Positions 36,198-46,147 of a stretch of DNA of 64,000 bases are shown one piece after another. Where the stretch lies: assembly GCF_900187385.1 (NCBI RefSeq), contig NZ_FYEY01000001.1, positions 2,728,001 to 2,792,000 of the forward strand, written 5' to 3'. Source of the stretch: Streptomyces sp. 2114.4. GTDB lineage: Bacteria; Actinomycetota; Actinomycetes; Streptomycetales; Streptomycetaceae. The notes beneath the pieces were generated by a model. The model was not told where the DNA came from and made no database searches. It was given only the letters and a program-made list of their open reading frames with translations. The position numbers and the translations under genes are program-made. Position 1 is the stretch's first letter. Each line of letters opens with the position of its first letter.

Positions 36198-38213
36198 ATG
36201 GCCACCAATTTCGACACCGTGCTCATCGCCAACCGCGGCGAGATCGCGGTCCGCGTCATCCGCACCCTGCGCGCCCTCGGCATCCGCTCGGTCGCGGTCT
36301 TCAGCGACGCGGACGCCGACGCCCGCCACGTCCGCGAGGCCGACACCGCCGTCCGCATCGGCCCGGCCCCGGCCACCGAAAGCTATCTGTCCGTGGAACG
36401 GCTGCTGGACGCGGCCGCCCGGACCGGCGCCCAGGCGGTCCACCCGGGCTACGGCTTCCTCGCCGAGAACGCCGCCTTCGCCCGCGCCTGCGCGGACGCC
36501 GGACTGGTCTTCATCGGCCCGCCCGCCGACGCCATCGAGCTGATGGGCGACAAGATCCGGGCCAAGGAGACGGTGCGGGAGGCCGGCGTCCCGGTCGTCC
36601 CCGGCTCCTCGGGCAGCGGGCTGGACGACGGCCAACTGGCCGCCGCGGCCCGGGAGATCGGCATGCCGGTGCTGCTCAAGCCGTCCGCGGGCGGCGGCGG
36701 CAAGGGCATGCGGCTGGTCCGCGAGGAGGCGCTGCTGGCCGACGAGATCGCCTCCGCCCGCCGCGAGGCCCGCTCCTCCTTCGGCGACGACACCCTCCTC
36801 GTCGAGCGCTGGATCGACCGGCCCCGGCACATCGAGATCCAGGTGCTGGCGGACGGCCACGGCAACGTCATCCACCTCGGCGAGCGCGAGTGCTCCCTGC
36901 AGCGCCGTCACCAGAAGGTCATCGAGGAGGCCCCCTCGGTCCTGCTGGACGAGGCGACCCGCGCCGCGATGGGCGAGGCGGCGGTACAGGCGGCCCGCTC
37001 CTGCGGCTACCGCGGCGCCGGGACCGTCGAGTTCATCGTCCCGGGCAAGGACCCGGCCTCCTACTACTTCATGGAGATGAACACCCGCCTCCAGGTCGAG
37101 CACCCCGTCACCGAGCTCGTCACCGGCATCGACCTGGTCGAGTGGCAGCTGCGGGTCGCGGCCGGCGAGCACCTGCGCCATACCCAGGACGACATCACCC
37201 TCACCGGGCACGCCATCGAGGCCCGGATCTGCGCCGAGGACCCGGCCCGCGACTTCCTGCCGACCGGCGGCACGGTGCTGGCGCTGCACGAGGCCGAGGG
37301 CGACGGGCTGCGCACGGACTCCGGCCTGTCCCGGGGTGTGGAGGTCGGCAGCCGCTACGACCCGATGCTGTCCAAGGTCATCGCCCACGGCCCGGACCGG
37401 GCGAGTGCGCTGCGCCGGCTGCGGGCCGCGCTGGCCGGGACGGTCACCCTCGGGGTGACCACCAACGCCGGTTTCCTGCGGCGGCTGCTGGCCCATCCGG
37501 ACGTGGTCTCCGGTGAGCTGGACACCGGGCTGGTGGAGCGCGAGGCGGCCGGGCTGGTCGACGGCGGGGTGCCGGACGAGGTGTACGCGGCGGCCGCGGC
37601 GGTGCGGCAGGCCGCCCTGGAGCCGGTGGTGGACGGGGGCGGCTGGCGCGACCCGTTCGCCGCGCCGAACGGCTTCCGCCTCGGCGGCGAGCCCGCCCCG
37701 GTCCGCCACTGGCTGCGCGTCCCCGGGCACGACCCGGTCGCCCATGACGTACGGCCGGGCCCGGACGCGTCCCGGCAGGTCACACCGGACCACGTCCGGG
37801 TCACCGTCGACGGGGTGCTGCACACCTTCCACCGCAGCGGCGACTGGCTCGGCCGGGACGGCGACTCCTGGCAGGTGACCTCGTACGACCCGGTGGCCGC
37901 GGCGCTGCGCGGCGCCGCCGGGGCCCATGGCGCGGACACCCTGGCCGCCCCGATGCCCGGCACCGTCACCGTCGTCAAGGTGGCCGTCGGCGACGAGGTG
38001 GCCGCGGGACAGGGCCTGCTGGTGGTCGAGGCGATGAAGATGGAGCACGTCATCTCCGCGCCGCACGCCGGCACCGTCACCGAACTCGACGTCACCGCGG
38101 GCAGCACCGTCGCCATGGACCAGATCCTGGCCGTGATCACGCCGCACGAGGACCCCGACGGGGCCGACGCGCCCGCGGCGGCGTCCGGGGACGAGCAGGG
38201 GGGCGCCCGATGA
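36198..38213 (+). CDS. accA1: Biotin carboxylase/BCCP alpha subunit of the acyl-CoA carboxylase
   Basis: 671 residues from ATG 36198 (ATG 36186 is possible). Biotin-carboxylase domain (residues about 5-450): [23 protein letters not shown]-grasp glycine loop [14 protein letters not shown], and [15 protein letters not shown] middle domain is followed by the C-terminal biotinyl domain with the biotinylated Lys in [11 protein letters not shown] near residue 615. It carboxylates its own biotin with ATP and bicarbonate for the beta subunit encoded 17 bp upstream. Its stop overlaps the HMG-CoA lyase ATG. Confidence 0.95.
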   Translation: MATNFDTVLIANRGEIAVRVIRTLRALGIRSVAVFSDADADARHVREADTAVRIGPAPATESYLSVERLLDAAARTGAQAVHPGYGFLAENAAFARACADAGLVFIGPPADAIELMGDKIRAKETVREAGVPVVPGSSGSGLDDGQLAAAAREIGMPVLLKPSAGGGGKGMRLVREEALLADEIASARREARSSFGDDTLLVERWIDRPRHIEIQVLADGHGNVIHLGERECSLQRRHQKVIEEAPSVLLDEATRAAMGEAAVQAARSCGYRGAGTVEFIVPGKDPASYYFMEMNTRLQVEHPVTELVTGIDLVEWQLRVAAGEHLRHTQDDITLTGHAIEARICAEDPARDFLPTGGTVLALHEAEGDGLRTDSGLSRGVEVGSRYDPMLSKVIAHGPDRASALRRLRAALAGTVTLGVTTNAGFLRRLLAHPDVVSGELDTGLVEREAAGLVDGGVPDEVYAAAAAVRQAALEPVVDGGGWRDPFAAPNGFRLGGEPAPVRHWLRVPGHDPVAHDVRPGPDASRQVTPDHVRVTVDGVLHTFHRSGDWLGRDGDSWQVTSYDPVAAALRGAAGAHGADTLAAPMPGTVTVVKVAVGDEVAAGQGLLVVEAMKMEHVISAPHAGTVTELDVTAGSTVAMDQILAVITPHEDPDGADAPAAASGDEQGGAR

Positions 38214-39151
38214 CCGCGGCCGGACTGCCGATGGAGGTCACCGCGGAGGGGCTGCCCGCCCGCGTACGGATCCATGAGGTCGGCGCGCGCGACGGTCTGC
38301 AGAACGAGCAGGCCGTGGTGCCCACGGAGATCAAGGCGGAGTTCATCCGCCGGCTCACCGGCGCGGGCCTGCCCACCGTCGAGGCCACCAGCTTCGTCCA
38401 CCCCAAGTGGGTGCCCCAGCTCGCCGACGCCGAGCAGCTGTTCCCGCAGCTGGACGGCATCGACCCGCGCCGGCTGCCCGTCCTGGTGCCCAACGAACGC
38501 GGTCTGGACCGTGCGCTGGCCCTGGGCGCCCGCCGGATCGCGGTGTTCGGCAGCGCCACCGAGTCGTTCGCCAAGGCCAACCTCAACCGCACGGTCGACG
38601 AGGCGCTGGCGATGTTCGCGCCGGTCGTCGCGCGGGCCAAGGACGCCCGGGTGCAGGTCCGCGGCTACCTCTCGATGTGCTTCGGCGACCCCTGGGAGGG
38701 CCCGGTGCCCGTCGCGCAGACCGTCCGGGTCTGCCGGGCGCTGCTCGACCTGGGCTGCGACGAGCTGAGCCTGGGCGACACCATCGGCGTGGCCACCCCC
38801 GGTCATGTGCAGACCCTGCTGGCCTCCCTCAACGAGGCCGGCGTGGCCACCTCCCGGATCGGCGTGCACTTCCACGACACCTACGGGCAGGCCCTCGCCA
38901 ACACCTTCGCCGCGCTGCAGCACGGCGTCACCACCGTCGACGCCTCGGCGGGCGGCCTCGGCGGCTGCCCCTACGCCAAGAGCGCGACCGGCAACCTCGC
39001 CACCGAAGACCTGGTGTGGATGCTGCACGGCCTCGGCATCGAGACCGGGGTCGACCTGGACCGACTGGCCGCCACCAGCCTGTGGATGGCGGACGTCCTG
39101 GGACGGCCGAGCCCTTCCCGCACCCTTCGCGCCCTCTCCCACAAGGAGTGA
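38210..39151 (+). CDS. hmgL: Hydroxymethylglutaryl-CoA lyase
   Basis: 313 residues, start overlapping the previous stop (ATGA). Metal/substrate motifs [13 protein letters not shown] and [10 protein letters not shown] are present, with the active-site Cys loop [20 protein letters not shown]. It cleaves HMG-CoA to acetyl-CoA and acetoacetate, the last step of leucine catabolism (family knowledge). In the loop, Lys-Ser-Ala-Thr replaces the more common Pro/Lys-Gly-Ala-Ser, a small variation. Confidence 0.95.
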   Translation: MTAAGLPMEVTAEGLPARVRIHEVGARDGLQNEQAVVPTEIKAEFIRRLTGAGLPTVEATSFVHPKWVPQLADAEQLFPQLDGIDPRRLPVLVPNERGLDRALALGARRIAVFGSATESFAKANLNRTVDEALAMFAPVVARAKDARVQVRGYLSMCFGDPWEGPVPVAQTVRVCRALLDLGCDELSLGDTIGVATPGHVQTLLASLNEAGVATSRIGVHFHDTYGQALANTFAALQHGVTTVDASAGGLGGCPYAKSATGNLATEDLVWMLHGLGIETGVDLDRLAATSLWMADVLGRPSPSRTLRALSHKE

Positions 39152-39156
39152 CCCTC

Positions 39157-40311
39157 ATGTCCCTGGACCACCGTCTGCCCGACGAGCTGGAAGAACTCCG
39201 GCGCACCGTCGAGGCGTTCGCGCACGACGTCGTCGCCCCGAAGATCGGCGAGTACTACGAGCAGCATGCGTTCCCGTACGAGATCGTGCAGGAGATGGGC
39301 CGGATGGGCCTGTTCGGCCTGCCGTTCCCCGAGGAGTACGGCGGGATGGGCGGCGACTACCTCGCGCTCGGCATCGCCCTGGAGGAGCTGGCCCGGGTCG
39401 ACTCCTCGGTGGCCATCACCCTGGAGGCCGGCGTCTCGCTGGGCGCCATGCCGCTCTACCACTTCGGTACGGAGGAGCAGAAGCGCGAGTGGCTGCCCAA
39501 GCTGTGCAGCGGCGAGATGCTCGGCGCCTTCGGCCTGACCGAGCCGGACGGCGGCTCTGACGCGGGCGCGACCCGCACCACCGCCGTACGGGACGGCGGG
39601 GACTGGGTGATCAACGGCAGCAAGTGCTTCATCACCAACTCCGGTACGGACATCACCGGCCTGGTCACGGTCACCGCCGTCACCGGCCGCAAGGACAACG
39701 GCGCCCCGCTGATCTCCTCGATCATCGTCCCGTCCGGCACCCCGGGCTTCACGGTCGGCGCCCCGTACTCCAAGGTCGGCTGGAGCGCTTCGGACACCCG
39801 CGAGCTGTCGTTCTCCGACGTCCGGGTCCCGGCCGCCAACCTGCTGGGCGAGGAGGGCCGCGGCTACGCCCAGTTCCTGCGGATCCTCGACGAGGGCCGG
39901 ATCGCCATCGCGGCGCTGGCCACCGGCCTGGCCCAGGGCTGTGTGGACGAGTCGGTGCGCTACGCCAAGGAGCGGAAGGCCTTCGGCCGCGCGATCGGCA
40001 CCAACCAGGCCGTCCAGTTCAAGCTCGCCGACATGGAGATGCGCGCGCACACCTCCCGGCTGGCCTGGCGCGATGCCGCGTCCCGGCTGGTGCACGGCGA
40101 GCCCTTCAAGAAGGAGGCCGCGCTCGCCAAGCTCTACTCCTCCGAGATCGCGGTGGACAACGCCCGCGAGGCCACCCAGATCCACGGCGGGTACGGCTTC
40201 ATGAACGAGTACCCGGTCGCCCGGATGTGGCGCGACGCCAAGATCCTGGAGATCGGCGAGGGCACCAGCGAGGTCCAGCGGATGCTGATCGCCCGGGAGC
40301 TGGGCTTCTGA
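39157..40311 (+). CDS. acdH: Acyl-CoA dehydrogenase, isovaleryl-CoA type
   Basis: 384 residues from ATG 39157. Signatures GAFGLTEPDGGSDAGATRTT and QIHGGYGFMNEYPVARMWRD are present; the ending GEGTSEVQRMLIARELGF is usual for the family. A catalytic Glu in the isovaleryl-CoA position (near residue 245 rather than in the C-terminal loop) cannot be settled by eye. Last gene of the carboxylase-lyase-dehydrogenase operon, which together accounts for isovaleryl-CoA to acetoacetate. Followed by a strong hairpin. Confidence 0.93.
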   Translation: MSLDHRLPDELEELRRTVEAFAHDVVAPKIGEYYEQHAFPYEIVQEMGRMGLFGLPFPEEYGGMGGDYLALGIALEELARVDSSVAITLEAGVSLGAMPLYHFGTEEQKREWLPKLCSGEMLGAFGLTEPDGGSDAGATRTTAVRDGGDWVINGSKCFITNSGTDITGLVTVTAVTGRKDNGAPLISSIIVPSGTPGFTVGAPYSKVGWSASDTRELSFSDVRVPAANLLGEEGRGYAQFLRILDEGRIAIAALATGLAQGCVDESVRYAKERKAFGRAIGTNQAVQFKLADMEMRAHTSRLAWRDAASRLVHGEPFKKEAALAKLYSSEIAVDNAREATQIHGGYGFMNEYPVARMWRDAKILEIGEGTSEVQRMLIARELGF

Positions 40312-40380
40312 CGGCGGGGCCCGTCGGGGGCGGGCGAACGGATCCCGTAGGGGTCCGCGATGCCCCCTGCGGGGCCACAA

Positions 40381-40418
40381 CGCGGCGGGGCCGGGAAGGT
40401 ATTCCCGGGCCCGCCGCG
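40381..40418. terminator. Bidirectional terminator between acdH and the hexosaminidase gene
   Basis: 16-bp stem with one mismatch (CGCGGCGGGGCCGGGA / TCCCGGGCCCGCCGCG) and a 6-nt loop, between convergent genes. Confidence 0.85.
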
Positions 40419-40464
40419 CCGCTCCGGCGCGTCACACGCCCGGCGCGTCACACGCCGCGGCATG

Positions 40465-42069
40465 TCACCGCGCCGGCCAGGGCACCTCGGGAGAGCGGTA
40501 GTAGTTCATCCCCAGCGCGTCCCAGCGGGGCCCCTGGGCGGCCAGCCGCACCTTGTAGTCGTCCCAGTCGTGCGTGGACGCCGGCGACCAGCCCAGCTCG
40601 GCGATGCCCGGCAGCCGCGGGAAGGCCATGTACTCGATGTGGGCGGTGGTGGAGAGCGTCTCCGACCACAGGGGCGCCTCGACGCCGAGGACGGAGTCTG
40701 CGGGCGCGTCCTTGAGGTAGCTGCCGGGGTCCCAGTCGTAGGAGCGCTGGACACCGACGTAGCCGGCCCAGGCCAGGCCCAGCGGCGTGTTCTTGTCGTA
40801 CTTCATGTCGAGGTAGGCGCGGTCGGCGGGCGAGAGGATCAGCCGGGTGCCGTTCCTGGCGGCGTCGGCGACCTGTTGGCGCTCGGCCGCGCCCGTCTTG
40901 TCATAGCCCCAGTACTGGGCGACGGCGCCCTTCGCCGGGTGCGCTCCGGTCAGCTGGTGCCAGCCGATCGCGGTCTTGCCGTACTTGGCGACCACCGGCT
41001 GCACCTTGTCCATGAAGGTCACGTAGTCCGCATGGCTGGTGGAGTGCGCCTCGTCACCGCCGATGTGGAGGTAGCGGCCGGGAGTCATGGCGGCGAGTTC
41101 GCGCAGGACATCGTCCACGAAGTCGTACGTCTCCTTCTTGGGGACGCACAGCGAGCTGAAGCCGACCTTGGTGCCGGTGTAGAGCGGCGGCGCCTGGCCG
41201 TTGCAGTTGAGCGGCGCGTAGGAGGCCAGCGCGGCGTTGGTGTGGCCCGGCATGTCGATCTCGGGGACGACGGTCAGATAGCGGGCCGCGGCATAGCGGA
41301 TGATCTCGCGGTAGTCGTCCTTGGTGTAGTAGCCGCCGGGCCCGCCGCCGACCTGGGTGGAGCCGCCGTACGTCGCCAGCCGCGGCCAGGACTTGATGGC
41401 GATCCGCCAGCCCTGGTCGTCGGAGAGGTGCAGATGCAGCTTGTTGATCTTGTACATGGCGAGCTGGTCGATATACCGCTTGACCTGCGCGACGGTGAAG
41501 AAGTGCCGGGAGACGTCGAGCATCGCGCCGCGGTAGGCGTAGCGCGGGGAGTCGGCGATGGTGCCCCCGGCGATCCGCCAGGTCCCGCGCCGGGCGCCCG
41601 TCCGCTCCACGTCGGCCGGCAGCAGCTGCCGGAGCGTCTGCACGCCGTGGAAGAGGCCGGCCGGGCGGGCGGCGCTGATCGTGACCGCACGGGCGCCCGA
41701 GGTGAGCCGGTAGCCCTCGGCCCCCAGCCCCTTGGTGCCGCTGCCGCCGAGCCGGAGGACGATGCCGTCCCGGCCGTCCTTGGTGGTCACCGGGAGGCCG
41801 AAGCCGGTGGCGGGCCGCAGCAGCCCCGCCAGATAGCCGGCGGCCCTCCTGGCCTCGCCGGAGCCGCCGGGCACGCGGATCCGGGTGCGGTCACCGAGGG
41901 TGTACGCGTCCCCGGTGGCGTGCACGGACGCGGGCGCGGGGATCACCCGGTCCAGTGGGGTGGCGGCCGGGGCGTCGGCGTGCGCGGCGCCCGGTGGCGG
42001 CAGGGCGGCGGTTCCCAGCCCCGCCGCCGCGACCAGCAGCAGCGAGAACAGCAGTCTGCGTCGTCTCAT
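40465..42069 (-). CDS. Secreted beta-N-acetylhexosaminidase (GH20)
   Basis: 534 residues from ATG 42069, with GAAGGGA 6 nt upstream. A clear signal peptide (RRRRLLFSLLLVAAAGLGTA, cleavage near AHA-DAP at about residue 31). A GH20b-like domain is followed by the catalytic barrel with the Asp-Glu pair in HIGGDEAH near residue 335 and LHLHLSDDQGWRI upstream. It releases terminal GlcNAc from chitobiose and murein fragments outside the cell. A DasR-like site lies about 95 bp upstream, fitting control by amino-sugar availability. Confidence 0.95.
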   Translation of the reverse strand: MRRRRLLFSLLLVAAAGLGTAALPPPGAAHADAPAATPLDRVIPAPASVHATGDAYTLGDRTRIRVPGGSGEARRAAGYLAGLLRPATGFGLPVTTKDGRDGIVLRLGGSGTKGLGAEGYRLTSGARAVTISAARPAGLFHGVQTLRQLLPADVERTGARRGTWRIAGGTIADSPRYAYRGAMLDVSRHFFTVAQVKRYIDQLAMYKINKLHLHLSDDQGWRIAIKSWPRLATYGGSTQVGGGPGGYYTKDDYREIIRYAAARYLTVVPEIDMPGHTNAALASYAPLNCNGQAPPLYTGTKVGFSSLCVPKKETYDFVDDVLRELAAMTPGRYLHIGGDEAHSTSHADYVTFMDKVQPVVAKYGKTAIGWHQLTGAHPAKGAVAQYWGYDKTGAAERQQVADAARNGTRLILSPADRAYLDMKYDKNTPLGLAWAGYVGVQRSYDWDPGSYLKDAPADSVLGVEAPLWSETLSTTAHIEYMAFPRLPGIAELGWSPASTHDWDDYKVRLAAQGPRWDALGMNYYRSPEVPWPAR

Positions 42070-42162
42070 CGACGGTCCCTTCGGCGAACCTTGTGCATGA
42101 CGTGGTGCATGGCATGGAGCGACCGAACGGTGACCATGCGTACCGTGAGCCTCGATTCGGGT

Positions 42163-42178
42163 CAAGGTGTAGACCACT
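42163..42178. promoter_or_regulatory. DasR-responsive element (dre)-like site before the hexosaminidase
   Basis: CAAGGTGTAGACCACT matches the recalled dre consensus AGTGGTCTAGACCACT at 12 of 16 positions, including the whole right half TAGACCACT. It lies between the hexosaminidase and a divergent small gene. Confidence 0.65.
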
Positions 42179-42201
42179 TTCCGGCCGCCGATTCAGTGAC
42201 G

Positions 42202-42217
42202 TGCCCGATATCGGGCA
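42202..42217. promoter_or_regulatory. Perfect 16-bp palindrome TGCCCGATATCGGGCA
   Basis: Complete self-complementarity with no spacer, about 24 bp right of the dre-like site and about 40 bp left of the small gene's start. It could be a second operator; a zero-loop hairpin makes a terminator unlikely. Confidence 0.6.
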
Positions 42218-42258
42218 GATTTCTTGCGTATCCGCGCGGCGCCCCGCAATATCGACAG

Positions 42259-42549
42259 GTGCTCGAACGCCGTAACCGCAGCGCCGATGCGCCGCACGAT
42301 GACCTGGTGGACCACCTGGTGCGCAGCACACCGCTGCAGCGCGGTGAGGCCGCCCGGGTGGTGCTCGATGTGCTGGCGTACTTCGACGAGACGACGGAGG
42401 AATTCGTCCGCCGGCGCCATCGGGAGCTGCAGTCCCACGGACTGCGCAACGAGGAGATCTTCGACCGGATCCGCCACGAGATGCCGCACCGCGCCGTGGC
42501 CCCGCCCGATCTCTCGACCCGCCAGCTGCGCCGCCTCGTCTACGGCTGA
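42259..42549 (+). CDS. Small hypothetical helical protein between hex and glmS
   Basis: 96 residues if started at GTG 42259; GTG 42196 would add 21. The sequence is helix-rich and charged (DDLVDHLVRSTPLQRGEAAR, FDETTEEFVRRRHRELQSHG). No known family recognised. A small gene at this place is also part of the neighbourhood in other Streptomyces as I recall it. It ends 66 bp before glmS and may be in the same transcript. Confidence 0.6.
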   Translation: MLERRNRSADAPHDDLVDHLVRSTPLQRGEAARVVLDVLAYFDETTEEFVRRRHRELQSHGLRNEEIFDRIRHEMPHRAVAPPDLSTRQLRRLVYG

Positions 42550-42615
42550 CGGCCACGCCCGGGGCGCCGGGCGGCACGAACCATTGCCACAACGTTCTTC
42601 TCGGAGGGTCACTGT

Positions 42616-44445
42616 ATGTGCGGGATCGTCGGCTATATCGGCAAACGTGATGTTGCTCCGCTGCTCCTGGAGGGCCTGCAGCGCCTGGAGTACCGCGGCT
42701 ACGACTCGGCGGGCATCGCCATCCACGCCAAGGGCACCGGCAAGGCCTCGGGCGGCCTGAAGACCGCCAAGGCCAAGGGCCGGGTCCGGGAGCTGGAGTC
42801 ACGGGTGCCGAAGCGGTTCGCCGGCACCACGGGCATCGCGCACACCCGCTGGGCCACCCACGGCGCGCCCACCGACGAGAACGCCCACCCGCACCTCGAC
42901 ACCGAGGGCAAGGTCGCCGTCGTCCACAACGGCATCATCGACAACGCCGCCGACCTGCGCGCCCGGCTGACCGCCGAGGGCGTCGAGTTCGCCTCCGAGA
43001 CCGACACCGAGGTGCTGGCCCACCTGATCGGCCGCTCGCAGGCCGAGAAGCTGGAGGAGCGGGTCCGCGAGGCGCTGCGGCACATCGAGGGCACCTACGG
43101 CATCGCCGTGCTGCACACCGACTTCCCCGACCGGATCGTCGTCGCCCGCAACGGCTCCCCGGTCGTCCTGGGCATCGGCGAGCACGAGATGTTCGTCTCC
43201 TCGGACGTCGCCGCGCTGGTCTCGCACACCCGCCAGGTCGTCACCCTCGACGACGGCGAAATGGCCACCCTCAAGGCGGACGACTACCGCACGTACACCA
43301 CCGAGGGCTCGCGGACCACCTCCGCCCCGGAGACAGTCGAGTACGCGGCCGAGTCGTACGACCTGGGCGGCCACGACACCTACATGCACAAGGAGATCTC
43401 CGAGCAGGCGGACGCGGTGGACCGCGCGCTGCGCGGGCGGATCGACGACCGCTTCTCCACCGTGCACCTCGGCGGCCTGAACCTCGACCCCCGTGAGGCG
43501 CGCGGGGTGCGCCGGGTGAAGATCCTGGGCTGCGGCACCTCGTACCACGCGGGCCAGATCGGCGCCCAGATGATCGAGGAGCTGGCCCGTATCCCCTCGG
43601 ACGCCGAGCCGGCCTCCGAGTTCCGCTACCGCGACCCGGTCGTGGACCCCGACACCCTCTACGTGGCGGTCTCCCAGTCCGGTGAGACCTACGACGTGCT
43701 GGCGGCCGTCCAGGAGCTCAAGCGCAAGGGCGCACGGGTGCTGGGCCTGGTCAACGTGGTCGGCTCGGCGATCGCCCGGGAGACCGACGGCGGCATCTAC
43801 GTGCACGCGGGCCCCGAGGTCTGCGTGGTCTCCACCAAGTGCTTCACCAACATGGTGGTCTCCTTCGCCCTGCTCGCCCTGCATCTCGGCCGGATCCGTG
43901 ACCTGTCCGTCGCGGACGGCAAGCGGATCATCGAGGGCCTGCGCAAGCTGCCCGCGCAGATCGACGAGATCCTCAAGAGCGAGGAGGACATCAAGCAGCT
44001 GTCGGCCGCCTACGCGGACGCCAAGTCGATGATGTTCATCGGCCGGGTGCGCGGCTACCCGGTGGCCCGCGAGGCCTCCCTGAAGCTCAAGGAGGTCTCC
44101 TACATCCACGCCGAGGCCTACCCGGCCTCCGAGCTCAAGCACGGCCCGCTGGCCCTCATCGAGCCAGCGATGCCGACCGTGGCGATCGTCCCGGACGACG
44201 ACCTGCTGGAGAAGAACCGCGCCGCGCTGGAGGAGATCAAGGCCCGCAGCGGCCGCATCCTGGCCGTCGCGCACCAGGAGCAGGAGAAGGCCGACCACAC
44301 CATCATCGTGCCGAAGAACGAGCCCGAGCTGGACCCGATCCTGATGGGCATCCCGCTGCAGCTGCTCGCCTACCACACGGCGTTGGCCCTGGGCCGGGAC
44401 ATCGACAAGCCCCGCAACCTCGCCAAGTCCGTCACGGTGGAGTAG
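42616..44445 (+). CDS. glmS: Glutamine-fructose-6-phosphate aminotransferase (isomerizing)
   Basis: 609 residues from ATG 42616 with GGAGGG upstream. The N-terminal nucleophile Cys2 is in MCGIVGYIG, followed by the glutaminase domain (GIAHTRWATHGAPTDENAHP). Two SIS isomerase domains follow (GCGTSYHAG, SQSGETYDVLAA; and KEVSYIHAEAYPASELKHGP). The C-terminus PRNLAKSVTVE is the family's active-site tail. It makes glucosamine-6-phosphate for cell-wall synthesis. Located beside a hexosaminidase in an amino-sugar setting; many Streptomyces carry a second copy elsewhere. Confidence 0.96.
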   Translation: MCGIVGYIGKRDVAPLLLEGLQRLEYRGYDSAGIAIHAKGTGKASGGLKTAKAKGRVRELESRVPKRFAGTTGIAHTRWATHGAPTDENAHPHLDTEGKVAVVHNGIIDNAADLRARLTAEGVEFASETDTEVLAHLIGRSQAEKLEERVREALRHIEGTYGIAVLHTDFPDRIVVARNGSPVVLGIGEHEMFVSSDVAALVSHTRQVVTLDDGEMATLKADDYRTYTTEGSRTTSAPETVEYAAESYDLGGHDTYMHKEISEQADAVDRALRGRIDDRFSTVHLGGLNLDPREARGVRRVKILGCGTSYHAGQIGAQMIEELARIPSDAEPASEFRYRDPVVDPDTLYVAVSQSGETYDVLAAVQELKRKGARVLGLVNVVGSAIARETDGGIYVHAGPEVCVVSTKCFTNMVVSFALLALHLGRIRDLSVADGKRIIEGLRKLPAQIDEILKSEEDIKQLSAAYADAKSMMFIGRVRGYPVAREASLKLKEVSYIHAEAYPASELKHGPLALIEPAMPTVAIVPDDDLLEKNRAALEEIKARSGRILAVAHQEQEKADHTIIVPKNEPELDPILMGIPLQLLAYHTALALGRDIDKPRNLAKSVTVE

Positions 44446-44952
44446 CAGCCGCGCACGCGGGGGGGGGCGCTCCGGGGTCGCCGTGGCGCATCCCCGCCCC
44501 ACCCCGCCGAAGCGGCATGTGAGCCCCCCCGGCGGCGAACGACCACCTCCGCGAATGCGGCGCCGGTTCAGGCGCAAGAGCAGCGGCTCCGCGCGTGCCA
44601 CCAGCGCGCGGAGCCGCCGCCTCCCCTTTGCCGGCGTCGCCCATACGCCGGCGGGATGCCGCCGCCCCGGGGAACCGTCACTTCCCGGCCGGCAGCACGA
44701 AGTTGCCGTGCGCGCGGCCGCCGGGCCCGTGACGCGGCGCGCCCACGTGACCGTTTTCTACCCTTCCGCGGCGCACAATTCACCTGCGCACGCGGGCAGA
44801 AATGCGGCTGCACAGGACCCTCATGACGCCCCCTCAACTGTGCGCGAGCCGCGGAGAGTTGATCATGCCGGGGGGCGGGACTGCGCGGCGCGCCGGGGTG
44901 GCGCGTCAGGGTGGCGCACGACGGGGTGAGGAGACGGCGCGTGACAGGCGCG
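44446..44952. other. 507-bp gap without a gene
   Basis: Between glmS (+) and the universal stress protein gene (-). It contains the hairpin at 44583-44617. The rest (44620-44950) shows no ORF with a ribosome site that I would support. Confidence 0.5.
44583..44617 (+). terminator. glmS terminator
   Basis: Perfect 13-bp stem GCGGCTCCGCGCG / CGCGCGGAGCCGC with a 9-nt loop, 138 bp after the glmS stop. Confidence 0.8.
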
Positions 44953-45474
44953 TCAGGGGATCACTATCACCGGGCGCTGCGCCCGGCGGGCGAGCCGGCC
45001 GGCCACCGAGCCGAAGATCCGGCCGACGATGCCGTGGGTGGAGCCGACCACGATCGCGTCGGCCTCGTACTCCTGGCCGACTTCCTCCAGCTCGTGGCAG
45101 ATGTCGCCGCCGCGCTCGACGAGGATCCAGGGGACCTCGGTGAGGTGATCGGCGCAGGCCAGCTCCAGACCGAGGACTTCGGTGCGGTGATCCGGCACGT
45201 CCACGAAGACCGGGGGCTCACAGCCCGCCCAGACGGTCGTCGGCAGCCGGTTGGCCACATGGACGATGATCAACCCGGAGCCGAGGCGCCGGGCCATACC
45301 GATTGCATACGCCAATGCCCGCTCGCTCGACATGGAGCCGTCGAAGCCGACCACGACGCCGTGCCGGAACGCGGGGTCGCAGGAGTGGCGCGTCTTTTCC
45401 GCCGCTTCGAGGTCCGCCATCGGATCGGCGACCTGCTTGCGGTCCGCGGGTTCGGGGATTTCGTGACCGGCCAT
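44953..45474 (-). CDS. Universal stress protein (UspA family)
   Basis: 173 residues. After a polar leader of about 35 residues comes one Usp domain: VVVGFDGSMSSERALAYAIG at the start, and the ATP-binding signature GSTHGIVGRIFGSVAGRLAR (G-2-G-9-G-S/T pattern) at the end. It probably binds ATP and acts in stress physiology in the cytosol. Transcribed alone, convergent with glmS. Confidence 0.9.
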   Translation of the reverse strand: MAGHEIPEPADRKQVADPMADLEAAEKTRHSCDPAFRHGVVVGFDGSMSSERALAYAIGMARRLGSGLIIVHVANRLPTTVWAGCEPPVFVDVPDHRTEVLGLELACADHLTEVPWILVERGGDICHELEEVGQEYEADAIVVGSTHGIVGRIFGSVAGRLARRAQRPVIVIP

Positions 45475-45841
45475 TGGTGTCTCGGCGAGGGCGTCCTCTT
45501 ACGGAGGGGCGAACGGGGAACGGCGATTGACTTGATCCGGCAGTTGACTGAGCTGGCTCGATCGAGGTGCGGGAGCCATAGTTCAAAGAGGAACGATACG
45601 ACTGGGAATCATCTTCCCAACCCGATACCCCAAGAGTACGGCGCCACTCCCCCGCTGCCCAGAGCCCGCCGCGGACGCGGGGCGCCCGTGCGAGGTGGGG
45701 TGGGGGCTCGAACGTTCCCCGGAGCATGCCGGAGCGTGGCCCGGATGGCAATGCCCCGGCCTGCCCCCGTACGTACCCCTCACGGTGACCCGTGATCGCC
45801 GCCGGCGTTGTAGTAGCAGCCCGATCCGAGGGGAGCACACG
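45475..45841. other. 367-bp divergent gap without a gene
   Basis: Between the universal stress gene (-) and the small membrane-protein gene (+). The section 45580-45640 is less GC-rich (tagttcaaagaggaacgata) and probably holds the stress-gene promoter. No dyad or ORF worth calling. Confidence 0.4.
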
Positions 45842-46147
45842 GTGCCGTTGCCGTCCGACAGATCACCCGACCCGGTGAGCGATGTCATGCGCTGGGGCGC
45901 CTTCAGTTGTGCCCTGGTGCCCTTCGTACTGATCATCAGCGGCGCTTCCTGGGCCGGCGCGGCCGGCACCGCCGCCGGTCTGGCCGCGGTGACCTGCGCC
46001 TGCCGCGCCCTGCTGCGGCAATCCGAACGGACCGCGGCGCGGATCCGCGTGCGCGAGACCGGAAGGCACCGGGACCAAAGGGCATATATGGGGACGACGG
46101 CGCAGGGCGGCGGTCGGCACTCCGAAGGGCGTACGCCGGTCGACTGA
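45842..46147 (+). CDS. Small membrane protein upstream of adpA
   Basis: 101 residues from GTG 45842, with GAGGGGA about 8 nt upstream. One or two membrane spans (CALVPFVLIISGASWAGAAG, then GTAAGLAAVTCACRALL), followed by a basic cytoplasmic tail with RQSERTAARIRVRE. Not a recognised family. It points toward adpA, but 349 bp separate them. Confidence 0.65.
   Translation: MPLPSDRSPDPVSDVMRWGAFSCALVPFVLIISGASWAGAAGTAAGLAAVTCACRALLRQSERTAARIRVRETGRHRDQRAYMGTTAQGGGRHSEGRTPVD

Noticed and set aside
42799..44601. 600-residue minus-strand frame opposite glmS
   Set aside because: Shadow of a clear GlmS; Gly/Val/Asp-rich and no signature.
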